64,000 nucleotides of DNA from Acidobacteria bacterium SCN 69-37 (lineage in GTDB: Bacteria > Acidobacteriota > Vicinamibacteria > Vicinamibacterales > SCN-69-37): NCBI GenBank assembly GCA_001724025.1, contig MEDJ01000001.1, positions 186,001-250,000 on the forward strand, given 5' to 3'. A program made the translations under genes and the position numbers. The notes below the pieces were generated by a model. That model searched no databases. It worked only from the letters and a program-made list of their open reading frames with translations, and had not been told where the DNA came from. Shown here piece by piece: positions 54,801 to 63,844 of this stretch; the first letter of the stretch is position 1, and each line of letters begins with the position of its first letter.

Positions 54801-54987
54801 GTTGGTGCCCATGGCCCTGGGGATCGGCGAAGGTGCCGAGCTCCAGGCTCCGATGGCCCGGGTGGTCATCGGGGGCCTGCTCGCCTCGACCATGGTCACC
54901 CTCGTCCTCGTGCCGAGCGTCTACACGATTTTCGAGGAAGGCTTCGCGAGGCTGCGGGGTGCGAAGGCGCACACGACGGCCGCGTAA
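51862..54987 (+). CDS. RND efflux pump, HAE-1 type
   Basis: A 1041-residue inner-membrane transporter with twelve predicted helices and two large periplasmic loops, as in AcrB-type pumps. RND motifs are clear ([59 protein letters not shown]). The TM4 relay is D398-A399 where AcrB has two Asp, and TM10 has S935 where AcrB has Lys, so proton coupling may differ (see findings). It works with the adaptor and TolC; substrate unknown. ATG start 99 bp after the adaptor. Confidence 0.92.
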   Translation: MSIPRIAIERPVTMFMLSAVIVLLGALSLVRLPVDLMPDVTYPQITVRVGYSGVGPQEIEELIVRPLEQTLAAVPGIEQINSTASEGSGSVQIAFAWGTDLSEAADEVRTRIDRIRGRLPEDADPPSIFKFDSSASPIASIGVEGDFDRVTLREIAEVDLVPRFERVDGVAAATVNGGLRRQIHVELSKEKITALDLSVDRIVQAIRSENQNIPLGEVSEGDTTYLLRSQGQFQDLKQIEDLVVLTRGDVPVYLRDIAEVRDTTEDVRSFQRINGRPGVRLSVSKQSGRNTVAIAAAVRAEIERTNREMPSLRLSMINDQSRFIEQSINSVREHVYLGSFLVIGIIFLFLRDWRATVIICLSIPISVIGTFALLYFAGYTLNTMTFGGLALGVGMIVDASIVVLENVHRHMAAGKPRLQASIEGSEEVWSAILASILTHIAVFVPLLFLSGVSSILFTQLAVVVMFSLTMSLFVAVTIVPVLCSRLLTVHQAGEAPRGALGRLSAASERMLEGLDDGYKALLEKALQHRPTVLAGSAALTIIAFLLLPTIPSELLPQTDEGEVSISARMPAGTRIERTQAVALQIEEIVRTSVPEAVTILANAGSGGGAGFGGGGTSSASVTVQLVPRTERDRTSDQIATDLRRVLVGIPGVQITTRASGGNNQMTRLMGGGSDSRVAVEVRGDDLATANRISQDVLALLRETPGVASPQLGREEGRPEMTIRVDRPKAALLGLSVTGVANTIRTNISGTQAATFREKGKEYPIIVRLREADRERSESVGGVLISTPQGQVLPASNVLDLAPQTGPSQIQRKNQQRISRVNAEIDANVPLSQAVQNVQARLPQIDVPEGFSVGFGAEVEQQNEAFAQLQVLLLLGVLLVYAVMASQYESLRDPFIVMFSVPVAAIGVVLSLKLTATSFSLQAYIGVIMLAGIVVSNAILLVDYTNVLRRRDKMPLREAVVVAGRTRLRPILMTSLATILGLVPMALGIGEGAELQAPMARVVIGGLLASTMVTLVLVPSVYTIFEEGFARLRGAKAHTTAA

Positions 54988-55008
54988 CCACCGTCCCCTA
55001 CATCGATC

Positions 55009-56694
55009 ATGAAAAAACTGGTTTGGATCCTGATTCTGCTCGCCATCGTCGGCGGTGGCGGCTACTACTACTACAGCTCGCGTAACGCGGTCGAGCCGCC
55101 ACAGATCGTGAAGATGGCGGTGACGCAGGGTGACGTCACCGAGTACGTGCAGGCCACTGGCACGCTCGAGGCCATCCGCACGGTGCAGGTCGGCCCGCAG
55201 GTCTCGGGCACGATTCTCTGGCTCGGCGCGGACTTTAACGACATGGTCCGCGAGGGCCAGGTCATCGCGCGCCTCGATCCGTCGCTGCTGCAGACGCAGG
55301 TGGACATCCAGTCCGCCAACATCGAGCGGCAGGAGACCGACATCGCCAGCCAGCGGATCCAGCTCCAGGACGCCGAGCGCAGCCTCAAGCGCACGCAGGA
55401 ACTGTTCGAAAAGGGGCTGTCCAACCAGACGCAGCTCGAACAGGCCGATCTGGCCGTCAAGACGCGCGAAGCGCAGATTGCTTCGGCCGAGAAGCAGCTG
55501 GTCCAGGCACGCGCCAACATGTCCCAGGCACAGCTGAACGTCTCGTATACCGAGGTCAAGTCGCCAATCGACGGCGTCATCGTCAACCGGCGCGTCGACA
55601 TCGGGCAGAGCGTGCAGTCGAGCATGAACATCACGCCGTTCTTCGACATCGCGACCAACCTGCGCAACCTGCGTCTGGCGGCCGGCGTCGACGAGGCGGA
55701 GATCGGGAAGATCCGGCCCGGCATGGACGTCACCTTCCAGGTCGATACCTATCAGGGCCAGACCTTCCACGGCACGGTCGAGAACGTCCGGCTCAACGCG
55801 ACGACGCAGAACAACGTAGTGACCTATCCGGTGTGGATCTCGGTGCCGAACGATGACCTGCGGCTGCGGCCCAGCCTCACGGCCACGCTGCGAATCATCG
55901 TGAACACGGCCGCGAACGTGGTGCGCATCCCGAACCAGGCCCTGCGCTTCCGGCCCTCGACCGACATGTATGCCGCGCTCGGCCTGACACCGCCCGAGCC
56001 GCCGGCCGGCGGCCGCGGCATGGGTCGCAACGGCGGCGGCGCACCAGGTGCGGCGGGCGCCGAAGCCCCGGCCGTCGCTGCCGCGCCACCGGCGCCCGCA
56101 GGTCAGCCGCCAGCGGCAGCGCCTGCCGCTGGCCAGGCCACGGGCGCGCGCGCCCAGCAGGCCGCGATGACCGTCCCCGGTGATGGCCGCGGCGGATTTC
56201 CCGCCGGCATGGGCAACGGGCGCGGCGGCCGCGGCGGCTTCGCGAACCTCTCCCCCGAAGAGCGGGAGCGGATGATGGCCGCCGGTGGCCGGAACGGGAC
56301 CGGCGTCGCTGGAGCGGGCCGCGGGGGCCGGAATACCGGCGCATCGGCCGCCTTTGCCTCGATGACGCAGGCCGCGCCCGGCCAGAAGATCGACTCGCTC
56401 TTCGCGCCGCTGCAGGTCCGGCCACAGCCCGGCACGGTCTGGACGTGGGACGAGGCCACGAAGACGCTCAAGGACATCCGCGTCACGACCGGCGTCTTCG
56501 ACAGCCAGTTTTCGCAGCTGCTCTCGGGCGACATCGCGGTCGGCCAGGAGCTTGTGACCAACATCATCGTGCCGGTGACCTCCGCACAGCGCCAGCAGCA
56601 GCAGAACATCTTCGGGCAGCAGCCCGGCCGCGGCGGGTTCGGCGGACCGGGCGGCTTCGGCGGCGGACGTGGTGGCGGCCGAGGCGGATTCTGA
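55009..56694 (+). CDS. macA: MacA-like periplasmic adaptor with Gly/Pro-rich insert
   Basis: A 561-residue adaptor. Anchor helix at the N-terminus (VWILILLAIVGGGGYYYYS), lipoyl half VQVGPQVSGTILWLGADFND, long coiled-coil hairpin (IERQETDIASQRIQLQDAER), second lipoyl half YTEVKSPIDGVIVNRRVDIG and barrel domain. Residues of about 328-455 are low-complexity Gly, Ala, Pro and Arg, an insertion in the membrane-proximal region, and the last 25 residues are again Gly-rich. It is followed by a MacB-type ATPase and permease, so it should serve that ABC exporter, probably through the same TolC. Confidence 0.85.
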   Translation: MKKLVWILILLAIVGGGGYYYYSSRNAVEPPQIVKMAVTQGDVTEYVQATGTLEAIRTVQVGPQVSGTILWLGADFNDMVREGQVIARLDPSLLQTQVDIQSANIERQETDIASQRIQLQDAERSLKRTQELFEKGLSNQTQLEQADLAVKTREAQIASAEKQLVQARANMSQAQLNVSYTEVKSPIDGVIVNRRVDIGQSVQSSMNITPFFDIATNLRNLRLAAGVDEAEIGKIRPGMDVTFQVDTYQGQTFHGTVENVRLNATTQNNVVTYPVWISVPNDDLRLRPSLTATLRIIVNTAANVVRIPNQALRFRPSTDMYAALGLTPPEPPAGGRGMGRNGGGAPGAAGAEAPAVAAAPPAPAGQPPAAAPAAGQATGARAQQAAMTVPGDGRGGFPAGMGNGRGGRGGFANLSPEERERMMAAGGRNGTGVAGAGRGGRNTGASAAFASMTQAAPGQKIDSLFAPLQVRPQPGTVWTWDEATKTLKDIRVTTGVFDSQFSQLLSGDIAVGQELVTNIIVPVTSAQRQQQQNIFGQQPGRGGFGGPGGFGGGRGGGRGGF

Positions 56695-56738
56695 TGCGAT
56701 CGGCGCACGTTTTCCCAGATGCGATTGGAGCCTGAGCC

Positions 56739-57530
56739 GTGTCCGTCGTGATGTCGGTGAGGGATCTCACCAAGATCTACAGAATGGGTGATCACGAGGT
56801 TCGCGCCCTGCGGGGCGTGTCCCTCGAGATCCGCAGCGGCGAGTTCGTGGCCGTCACCGGGCCGTCTGGCTCGGGCAAGTCGACGTTCATGCACATCACC
56901 GGCTGCCTGGATCGGCCGACCAGCGGGGTCTACGAGCTCGACGGCCGTGACGTGTCGAAGCTCACGAAAGACGAGCTGGCCGTGGTCAGGAACCAGAAGA
57001 TCGGGTTCGTCTTCCAGGGGTTCAACCTGCTGAGCCGCACGTCGGCGCTCGACAACGTCGAGTTGCCGATGCTCTATCGGAGCGAGGACCCGTTCAAGGC
57101 CGCCGAGCGCCATCGTCGCGCGCTCGCGGCACTCGATTCGGTGGGGCTCGGCCAGCGGTATCACCACATGCCGAACCAGCTCTCGGGAGGCCAGCAACAG
57201 CGTGTGGCCATTGCGCGCGCGCTGGTCAACGAGCCGTCGATCCTGCTGGCCGACGAGCCGACGGGCAACCTCGACACGCGCACGAGCATCGAGGTGATGG
57301 GCATCTTCCAGCGGCTCAACGCGGAACAGGGCATCACGATCGTCCTGATCACCCACGAGATGGACATTGCCGAGTACGGCACGCGCCTGATCCGCTTCCG
57401 CGACGGCCGGATGGTGGCGGACCAGCCGGTGCTCCACCGCCGGAACGCCGCCGACGAACTGGCCGCGCTGCCGCCGCCCGAACCCGACCTGATTCCATCG
57501 CCGGCCGAGACAGAACCGGCCGCGCACTGA
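56739..57530 (+). CDS. macB: MacB-type ABC transporter ATPase
   Basis: A 263-residue ABC ATPase. Walker [11 protein letters not shown]-loop VFQGFNLL, signature [15 protein letters not shown], Walker [14 protein letters not shown] and H-loop LITHEMD. In E. coli MacB the ATPase and permease are one protein; here they are two. It pairs with the permease starting 10 bp downstream. GTG 56739 is used; an in-frame ATG at 56751 is the alternative. Confidence 0.9.
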   Translation: MSVVMSVRDLTKIYRMGDHEVRALRGVSLEIRSGEFVAVTGPSGSGKSTFMHITGCLDRPTSGVYELDGRDVSKLTKDELAVVRNQKIGFVFQGFNLLSRTSALDNVELPMLYRSEDPFKAAERHRRALAALDSVGLGQRYHHMPNQLSGGQQQRVAIARALVNEPSILLADEPTGNLDTRTSIEVMGIFQRLNAEQGITIVLITHEMDIAEYGTRLIRFRDGRMVADQPVLHRRNAADELAALPPPEPDLIPSPAETEPAAH

Positions 57531-57540
57531 GGCACACACC

Positions 57541-58761
57541 ATGTCCATCCTGATGACGATTCGTATCGCGCTCAAGGCGCTCGGCCGCAACAAGATGCGC
57601 ACCGCGCTGACGATGCTCGGCATGATCATCGGCGTGGCCGCGGTCATCGCCATGGTCGCGCTCGGCACGGGCGCCCAGGCGATGATCGAGGAACAGGTCA
57701 GGACCGCCGGCACGAACCTGATCACCGTCTATGCGGGCAGCTTCAACGGCCCGGGCGGCGCCCGCGGTGGCGCCGGCTCGAGCTCGCGCCTGACACCGGA
57801 GGACGCGGAGTCCCTGCGTGACGTGCCTGGCGTGCAGTACGTGGCCGAGAGCGCCAGCACGCGCCTCCAGCTCATCCACGGCAACCAGAACTGGAACACG
57901 AGCGTCGAGGGCACGAGCCCGGACCTGCCGGCCATCCGATCGTGGCCGGTGAAGTACGGCAGCTTCTTCACCGACGACGACGTGCGTACGGCGTCGAAAG
58001 TCATCGTGCTCGGTTCGAACGTGTCGGACACGCTCTTCGGCGAAGGGGTCGATCCCACCGATGTCCAGATCCGCGTGCGCAACCACGTCTTCCGCGTGCT
58101 CGGCGTGATGTCGTCGAAGGGATCCTCCGGCGGTGGCATGAACATGGACGACCAGGTGTTCATCCCGCACACGACGCTGCTGAAGCGCATCACGGGCCAG
58201 CAGTTCATCCAGCGCATCTACGTGTCGGCCGCGTCGGCCGACGCCATCCCGACGGTCATCTCCGGCGTGACCGCGACGCTGCGGACCGCGCACGGCCTGG
58301 CCGACGGCGACGAAGACGACTTCATGATCCAGACGCTCGACGACATCGTCGCGCTGCGCACACAGACCACGGCGACGATGACCAACCTGCTCGCCGGCAT
58401 TGCCGGCGTGTCGCTCGTCGTCGGCGGCATCGGCATCATGAACATCATGCTGGTGTCGGTGACCGAACGGACACGCGAGATCGGACTGCGCCTGGCCATC
58501 GGCGCGCGCAGCTTCGACGTGCTCCTCCAGTTCCTGATCGAGGCCATCGTCATCAGCATCGTCGGCGGGGCCGCCGGGATCGCGATCGGGTATCTCGTCT
58601 CCGAGTTACTCCGGATTTATCAGGGGATGGCCGCGTCGATTCCGATCAACGCCGTGCTCATCGCGGTCCTGTTCTCCGCCGGCGTCGGCATCTTCTTCGG
58701 GTTCTACCCGGCCCGCAAGGCCGCCGGTCTGGATCCGATTGTCGCGCTGAAGTTCGAGTAG
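57541..58761 (+). CDS. macB: MacB-type ABC transporter permease
   Basis: A 406-residue permease: N-terminal helix (RTALTMLGMIIGVAAVIAMV), a large periplasmic MacB_PCD domain (about 45-260) and three helices forming an FtsX domain (GGIGIMNIMLVSVTERTREI, GLRLAIGARSFDVLLQFLIE, VGIFFGFYPARKAAGLDPI). With the ATPase and MacA it forms a tripartite exporter that moves periplasmic substrates to TolC. The stop is followed by an intergenic repeat block, then converging folK. Confidence 0.9.
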   Translation: MSILMTIRIALKALGRNKMRTALTMLGMIIGVAAVIAMVALGTGAQAMIEEQVRTAGTNLITVYAGSFNGPGGARGGAGSSSRLTPEDAESLRDVPGVQYVAESASTRLQLIHGNQNWNTSVEGTSPDLPAIRSWPVKYGSFFTDDDVRTASKVIVLGSNVSDTLFGEGVDPTDVQIRVRNHVFRVLGVMSSKGSSGGGMNMDDQVFIPHTTLLKRITGQQFIQRIYVSAASADAIPTVISGVTATLRTAHGLADGDEDDFMIQTLDDIVALRTQTTATMTNLLAGIAGVSLVVGGIGIMNIMLVSVTERTREIGLRLAIGARSFDVLLQFLIEAIVISIVGGAAGIAIGYLVSELLRIYQGMAASIPINAVLIAVLFSAGVGIFFGFYPARKAAGLDPIVALKFE

Positions 58762-58803
58762 GCACTCAGCAACCGGAGCCCTGGGACTTTCATCAACCGG
58801 AGT

Positions 58804-58851
58804 CCTGGGGCTTCAGCCCCAGGGGATCTCCCCGTGGCTGAAGCCACGGGG
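58804..58851. repeat. Two palindromic repeats between macB and folK
   Basis: CCTGGGGCT-TC-AGCCCCAGG (58804-58823) is followed six bases later by CCCCGTGGCT-GA-AGCCACGGGG (58830-58851); both have perfect stems of 9-10 bp. CAACCGGAG occurs twice just upstream (58771-58803 region), and the whole block ends in CTCCGG. It lies in the 161-bp convergent gap and may also act as a bidirectional hairpin. Copies of the core occur near 0.35, 46.82 and 46.96 kb. Confidence 0.68.
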
Positions 58852-58922
58852 CTCCGGCGGAACGGAGACAACGGAGACATCGACGCCTCCGGGCCGTCAG
58901 CTTCGGGGCTCGGACGACTCGC

Positions 58923-59423
58923 TCATCCCCGCAACCTCGCGAGCAACTCCCCCGCCGTCAGCCCGGTCACCGGATCCTGGATGTCGGGCGCCGTCGCCGC
59001 CAGCGGCTCGAGGACGAACGCGCGCTCGCGGAACCGCGGGTGCGGGACGACGAGCCGCGGCTCGTCGATGATGTGGTCGCCGTAGAGAATCAGGTCGAGA
59101 TCGAGGGTGCGCGGCGCGTGCCACGCCTGGCGTTCGCGGTGCCGCTCGGCCTCGATCGCCAGCAGGCGATCGAGCAGCGTGCGCGGATCGAGCGCCGTCC
59201 GCCCCACGGCCACGCCATTGAGATACGGCGGCTGGACGCCGAGCACCTCGGCGGGCTCGGTCTCGATCCACGCCGAGACGCGCAGATCTCCCAGCCATGC
59301 CGAGAGGCGATCCGCTGCCCAGTCGAGGTGCGCCCGCCTGTCGCCCAGGTTCGATCCAAGGGCGACGACGACCGGGGTCAGGCGCTCTGCTTTTCCTTGC
59401 AGGTGATGCAGACGCGTGTCCAC
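58923..59423 (-). CDS. folK: HPPK, 6-hydroxymethyl-dihydropterin pyrophosphokinase
   Basis: A 166-residue folate-pathway kinase that pyrophosphorylates 6-hydroxymethyl-7,8-dihydropterin. Signatures: VVVALGSNLGDRRAHLDWAA at the start, the TLDLDLILYGD metal-binding motif and VVPHPRFRERAFVLEPLA. The start is uncertain: GTG 59423 overlaps the upstream DksA-type gene by 46 bp, whereas no ATG or GTG lies between the overlap and the conserved core; a CTG at 59381 is a possible alternative. Confidence 0.88.
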   Translation of the reverse strand: MDTRLHHLQGKAERLTPVVVALGSNLGDRRAHLDWAADRLSAWLGDLRVSAWIETEPAEVLGVQPPYLNGVAVGRTALDPRTLLDRLLAIEAERHRERQAWHAPRTLDLDLILYGDHIIDEPRLVVPHPRFRERAFVLEPLAATAPDIQDPVTGLTAGELLARLRG

Positions 59424-59740
59424 GGAATGGCCTGGAGGCGCGCCAAGGCCACCGGCTCACCGCAGTCCCGGCAGATGCCGTAGGTCCCCTTCTCCATGCG
59501 GACGAGCGCTTCCTCGATGGCCTGGAGAATCTTGGCGTCTGTCTGCTTGAGCTTCAGCGCGATGTGGACCTCGTTGTTGCCGCTGGCCTGGTCCGCGAGA
59601 TCGCCCTGGCGACTGTTCACGTCGGCCGACTCCGGCAACGGCCGGGTTCCTGTCGATGTCGCCAGGATCTCGGCGCGCTTCCTCAGCAGGTCGTCCTTGA
59701 GTCGGGTCAGTGCCGCGTCATCGAGTACTTTGTCCGCCAT
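59378..59740 (-). CDS. DksA/TraR-type zinc-finger protein
   Basis: A 120-residue protein with an alpha-helical coiled-coil N-terminal region ([15 protein letters not shown]; residues of about 60-85 also helical) and a C4 zinc finger: Cys 90, 93, 111, 114 ([12 protein letters not shown]). DksA-type proteins enter the RNA polymerase secondary channel and modify promoter response to ppGpp. It has the [14 protein letters not shown] pattern of this family but is shorter than E. coli DksA (151). It lies upstream of folK and overlaps it by 46 bp. Confidence 0.82.
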   Translation of the reverse strand: MADKVLDDAALTRLKDDLLRKRAEILATSTGTRPLPESADVNSRQGDLADQASGNNEVHIALKLKQTDAKILQAIEEALVRMEKGTYGICRDCGEPVALARLQAIPWTRVCITCKEKQSA

Positions 59741-59817
59741 GCGTCCGTCCGGCCCCCTTGTGCTGGTCTCCGACACACGATCATAGCAGACCCGCGCGCC
59801 CGGCGCCGGCCCGGCGC

Positions 59818-62355
59818 CTATTCGCTCCGGAGCGTGGCCAGTGGCTTGCGCCGCAGGACATCGAGGCTCGCCGCCACGCCCACCACGCTGACGATGGCCG
59901 TGCTGCCCACGATGCCCAGGAGCAGCAGGCCCGGCGCCGGCTGCCAGTCGATGTGGAAGAGATACCGGGTCAGGCCGTAGGACAGCCCCATGCCGCCCAC
60001 CGCCCCGAGCGTGCCGGCCAGCAGTCCGAGCAGGCCGTATTCGACGGCCAGCATCGTCGCGACGAGCCGGCTGCTCGCGCCGAGCGTGCGATAGATGGCC
60101 GCCTCGTAGATGCGCTGGAACTTCGTCATCGCCACCGCGCCGACCAGAATCAGGATGCCGCCCACGAGCGTGACGATCCCGACCGCGGTGATGCCGATCG
60201 TGACGTTGTCGACCACGTCGCGGATCGTGGCGATGATGTCGCGCACGTCGATCACCGACACGTTCGGGTACGTGCGGACGAGCTGGCGCTGGAGTTCCGC
60301 CCCGGCCGCCGGCTGCGTGTCGGACACCTGCAGGAACCCGACATAGGAGTGCGGCGCGCGCAACACGGCCGGCGCCGGCTTCAGCACGAAGACGAACCCG
60401 CCGCTCTCGGCATCCTCCCACACCACGCGCCTGACGCTGGTGACGCGGGCCCTGATGGGGAGCCCGGCCACGTCGAAGCGGATCGCATCGCCAAGGGCCA
60501 GGCCGTCGTCGGCGGCGCCGGCCTCGATGGACACCTCGGTATCGACGCCCCCGGCCTCGGCGGCCGTCGACGCGGTGTCGCCCGTCGCGTCCCAGAACCG
60601 GCCCGCGACGACCTGCTCGTTGGTCTCGAGGTGATCGCGGAACGTCAGGCCGTATTCACGCGAGAGCCGGCCGTACTCGCGGACCGCCTCGGGCGATGCG
60701 AGCTGCAGCCGGGTCCCGTCCACGGCGGCGACACGGCCGCGCATGTTGGGCACGATACGGACAGGCACGCCGGCAAACGGCGCGAGCGTCTGCTGCACGC
60801 CCGCCATCTGGTCCGCCTGGATGTCGATCAACACGAAGTCCGGCGATCGCTGCCCGATCCCCGTCGTCAGGTCGGTCACGAGCGCGACCTGCGTGGAACG
60901 GACGCCCAGGATGAAGAAGCAGCCGAGCCCGACGGCCATCAGGATGACGCGCGTCTGGTTGCCGGGCCGGCCCAGGCTGATGGCCGCGTGCCGGACCGCG
61001 AACCGCGGCGACGCCACCAGCGGCCGCGTCAGGCGGACCAGCCCGAGGCCGGCGACATAGAGCAGACCGCTGATGACAGCCAGCCCGAGCGACACGTACA
61101 GGCCGGTCCTGATCGATCCGGCCTGCCACACGGCCACGATCACGAGCATGAGTCCAATCGCCGCGCCCGCGAGGACGCTGCGCCAGTCGCGCCGGCGCAC
61201 GGCGCTCGACGTCGGAGCCCGCAGCAGGAGCAGCGGCTTCACCTGCCGGATTTCGAGCAGCGGCACGAGCGCGAACAGCAGCGACACCAGGATCCCGACG
61301 GCCGTCCCCTGCGCCGCCGCCGATCCGGTCATACTCACCGCCGTGACGCCGAGCGGTTCGAGCACCCACGCCGGGATCGCGGCCAGGCCGACGGCCGCCA
61401 GTCCCAGCCCCACGAGACTGCCGACGACGGCGAGCCCCAGAATCTGCACCAGGGAGATGCCCAGGACGCTGGGCCCGGACGCGCCGAGGCACTTCAGCAC
61501 CGCCACGCTGCGGATCTTCTGCTGCACGAGGACGCGCGTCACGCTCCACACGCCGATGCCGCCGAGCACCACCACCGCAAATCCGACGAGGCTGAGATAG
61601 TTCTCGGCAATCTCGAGGTTGCGGCCGATCCGATCTTCCATCGTCTGCCACGAGCGGACGCTGGCGAAGTCGCGGACGAGATCCTCGCGCAGCGTCTCGG
61701 TCAGTGCCGCGGTCCGCGCCTCGTCCGGCACCCGCAGCAGGACCTGGTGCGACGCGCGGCTGCCGAAGCCGAGCAGCGAGGTGGCCCGCAGGGCCTCGAG
61801 ATCGACATAGACGCGCGGCCCGAACGCGATGGCCCCGCGCTGGCCCCTGTCGCGCGCGATGACGCCCCTGACGGTGAACGTCTCCCCCGCCATCTGGAAC
61901 GTGCCGCCCGGGCCGATGCCGAGCAGCGCCAGGAGTTCGGGCTGCACGACCGCGCCGTGCCCCTGGAGCAGGTCGTGCGCGTAGCGTCCTTCCTGCAGAT
62001 CGAGCGTGCCGTAGTACGGGTACCCGCGCTCGACGCCGCGGAGTTCGACGAGCCGCACGCCGCCGGTCTCGCCCGTCGTCGACGCCATCGTCTGGGTGTC
62101 GACGAGTTGCATCGAGGCCGTAGCGCCGGCCGCGTCGGCCGCGCGCGCAATGCGCGCCAGCACCTCCTCCGTGAACGGTCGTGTCGACTGCACGACCACG
62201 TCGGCGGTCACCAGCGCGCGCGCCTCGCTCGTCAGCGTCCATCGCACCTGCTGCACGACGCTGCGCAGGACGACGATGGCGGCCACACCGAGACCGACGC
62301 AGAGGAAGAAGAACGTCAGCCGCAGCCACGTGGCGCGCGTCTCGCGCCAGGCCAT
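59818..62355 (-). CDS. YbbP-like FtsX-domain ABC permease
   Basis: An 845-residue permease with about ten helices and two FtsX-type domains: N-terminal helix ([18 protein letters not shown]), large extracytoplasmic region, the first FtsX core ([20 protein letters not shown]), central helices and a second core at the C-terminus ([20 protein letters not shown]). It resembles E. coli YbbP. With the ATPase downstream on the map (62388-63065, same strand, upstream in transcription) and the esterase it forms a YbbA-YbbP-TesA group. The transported substrate is unknown; lipid or lipoprotein is plausible. Confidence 0.82.
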   Translation of the reverse strand: MAWRETRATWLRLTFFFLCVGLGVAAIVVLRSVVQQVRWTLTSEARALVTADVVVQSTRPFTEEVLARIARAADAAGATASMQLVDTQTMASTTGETGGVRLVELRGVERGYPYYGTLDLQEGRYAHDLLQGHGAVVQPELLALLGIGPGGTFQMAGETFTVRGVIARDRGQRGAIAFGPRVYVDLEALRATSLLGFGSRASHQVLLRVPDEARTAALTETLREDLVRDFASVRSWQTMEDRIGRNLEIAENYLSLVGFAVVVLGGIGVWSVTRVLVQQKIRSVAVLKCLGASGPSVLGISLVQILGLAVVGSLVGLGLAAVGLAAIPAWVLEPLGVTAVSMTGSAAAQGTAVGILVSLLFALVPLLEIRQVKPLLLLRAPTSSAVRRRDWRSVLAGAAIGLMLVIVAVWQAGSIRTGLYVSLGLAVISGLLYVAGLGLVRLTRPLVASPRFAVRHAAISLGRPGNQTRVILMAVGLGCFFILGVRSTQVALVTDLTTGIGQRSPDFVLIDIQADQMAGVQQTLAPFAGVPVRIVPNMRGRVAAVDGTRLQLASPEAVREYGRLSREYGLTFRDHLETNEQVVAGRFWDATGDTASTAAEAGGVDTEVSIEAGAADDGLALGDAIRFDVAGLPIRARVTSVRRVVWEDAESGGFVFVLKPAPAVLRAPHSYVGFLQVSDTQPAAGAELQRQLVRTYPNVSVIDVRDIIATIRDVVDNVTIGITAVGIVTLVGGILILVGAVAMTKFQRIYEAAIYRTLGASSRLVATMLAVEYGLLGLLAGTLGAVGGMGLSYGLTRYLFHIDWQPAPGLLLLGIVGSTAIVSVVGVAASLDVLRRKPLATLRSE

Positions 62356-62387
62356 CCGGCAGACGAACGCGAGGGCGTGCCCGGAGG

Positions 62388-63065
62388 TCAGGCCGCGCGC
62401 TCCCGTCGTTCGACCAGCCGGCCGTCGCGCATCAGCATGATCTCGTCGGCCATGTCGGCCAGCCCCGCGTCGTGCGTGACGAGCACCAGCGTGCGCCCGT
62501 GCGCGCGCCGCATCGTCACCAGCAGGTCGATGATGTGCTGGCCCGTCGTCGTGTCGAGGTTCCCTGTTGGCTCGTCGGCCAGCAGGATGGGCGGATCGTT
62601 GGCGATGGCGCGGGCGATCGCCACGCGCTGCTGTTCGCCGCCCGACAACTGGGAAGGATAGTGATGGCCGCGATCGGCAAGGCCGACGTCGGCGAGCAGG
62701 TCGCGGGCACGCGCGGCCGCTCCCGTCACGCCGGCAATCTCCATCGGCACGAGGACGTTCTCGTACGCCGTCAGCGACGGCAGCAGGTGGAAGAACTGGA
62801 AGACGATGCCGACGCGCTCGCCGCGCAGGCGCGCCAGCGGCTCTTCACCGAGCGCCGTGATCTCGACGCCGTCGAGCCGGATGCGGCCGGTGGTCGGCGC
62901 GTCGAGCCCGGCCATCAACCCGAGCAGCGTCGATTTGCCGCTGCCCGAGGGCCCGGTAATCGCGACGATGCGGCCGGCAGGGATGACGAACGAGGTCGGG
63001 TGCAGGATGGTCAGCGGCCCGGTCCCGCTCGTCACGGTCCGCGACACCTCGTGGAACTCGATCAT
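62388..63065 (-). CDS. YbbA-like ABC transporter ATPase
   Basis: A 225-residue ATPase: Walker [11 protein letters not shown]-loop [10 protein letters not shown], signature [15 protein letters not shown], Walker [14 protein letters not shown]-loop LVTHD. It is of the MacB/LolD/YbbA type that partners with FtsX-domain permeases. Its ATG overlaps the stop of the esterase gene (ATGA) and its stop lies about 30 bp before the YbbP-like start, so all three are co-transcribed. Confidence 0.9.
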   Translation of the reverse strand: MIEFHEVSRTVTSGTGPLTILHPTSFVIPAGRIVAITGPSGSGKSTLLGLMAGLDAPTTGRIRLDGVEITALGEEPLARLRGERVGIVFQFFHLLPSLTAYENVLVPMEIAGVTGAAARARDLLADVGLADRGHHYPSQLSGGEQQRVAIARAIANDPPILLADEPTGNLDTTTGQHIIDLLVTMRRAHGRTLVLVTHDAGLADMADEIMLMRDGRLVERRERAA

Positions 63066-63793
63066 CGCGTGATCGGCCCCACGGGGAGTTCGTCGACCAG
63101 GTCGCGCACGGTCGGATAGATCGTGTCGGCGATCTTCTGCGCGCCTTCCGGGTTCGGGTGGATACCGTCAGCCTGATTGAGCGCCGGTACGCCGGCCACG
63201 CCCTCGAGCAGGAACGGCACGAACCGGATCCGGCCGGCATAGGACGCCGCCAGACCGCTGTACACCTCACGGAAGCTGGTGCGGTAGTCCTGGCCGAGAT
63301 TGGTCGGCCCTTCCATGCCGGTCAGCAGCACCGAAACCCCCGCGTCGAGGCACGTGTCGATGATGCCCGTGAGATTGCGGCGCGTATCGTCGACCGACAG
63401 GCCGCGCAACGCGTCGTTGGCGCCGAGTGCGACGACGACGACGCGCACCTCCGGGGTCAGCAGCGCGGCGATGCGGCGCAGGCCGCCGGCGGTGGTGTCG
63501 CCGCTGACACCGGCGTTCATGATCTCGACCTCGTGGTACCCCTCGTCCACGAAGAGCGTCTGGAGCCAGCTCGGAAACGATTCCTCGACGAGGACGCCGA
63601 GGCCCGCCGTCAGGCTGTCGCCGAGCACCACCACGCCGATCATGTCGGCGGCCAGCGGCGCCAGCGGATCGGCACTGGCGGCCGTGCCCGCGGCGGGCGG
63701 CGGCGATGACGAGGCGCCGCCACAGGCGGTCGCCAGCAGGGAGAGGACCACGATGACGGGCGCCCAGCGCCCGGGAACGACCCGCTGAAGCAT
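63062..63793 (-). CDS. tesA: TesA-like SGNH esterase lipoprotein
   Basis: A 243-residue exported hydrolase. Signal peptide with lipobox ATAC (Cys about 24), then the SGNH blocks VVLGDSLTAGLG (Ser nucleophile), NAGVSGDTTAGG, GANDALRG and DGIHPNPEG (Asp-His). It matches multifunctional thioesterase/arylesterase/lysophospholipase TesA. In E. coli tesA is next to ybbA-ybbP too; the same order here supports a functional link. Overlaps the ATPase by ATGA. Confidence 0.88.
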   Translation of the reverse strand: MLQRVVPGRWAPVIVVLSLLATACGGASSSPPPAAGTAASADPLAPLAADMIGVVVLGDSLTAGLGVLVEESFPSWLQTLFVDEGYHEVEIMNAGVSGDTTAGGLRRIAALLTPEVRVVVVALGANDALRGLSVDDTRRNLTGIIDTCLDAGVSVLLTGMEGPTNLGQDYRTSFREVYSGLAASYAGRIRFVPFLLEGVAGVPALNQADGIHPNPEGAQKIADTIYPTVRDLVDELPVGPITR

Positions 63794-63844
63794 CCCTCTA
63801 TCTTACGCCCCGGACGCGCGGCCGTTCCGCACTCGGGCGTCGGG

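Noticed and set aside
58804-58851. Rho-independent terminators for macB and folK
   Set aside because: The hairpins are strong but neither is followed by a T-run on either strand; they belong better to the dispersed repeat family, though a terminating effect cannot be excluded.
59710-62661. A 980-codon plus-strand frame opposite the YbbP-like permease
   Set aside because: It is a shadow with Arg/Asp/His-rich low-complexity translation; the minus strand carries the FtsX-domain permease.
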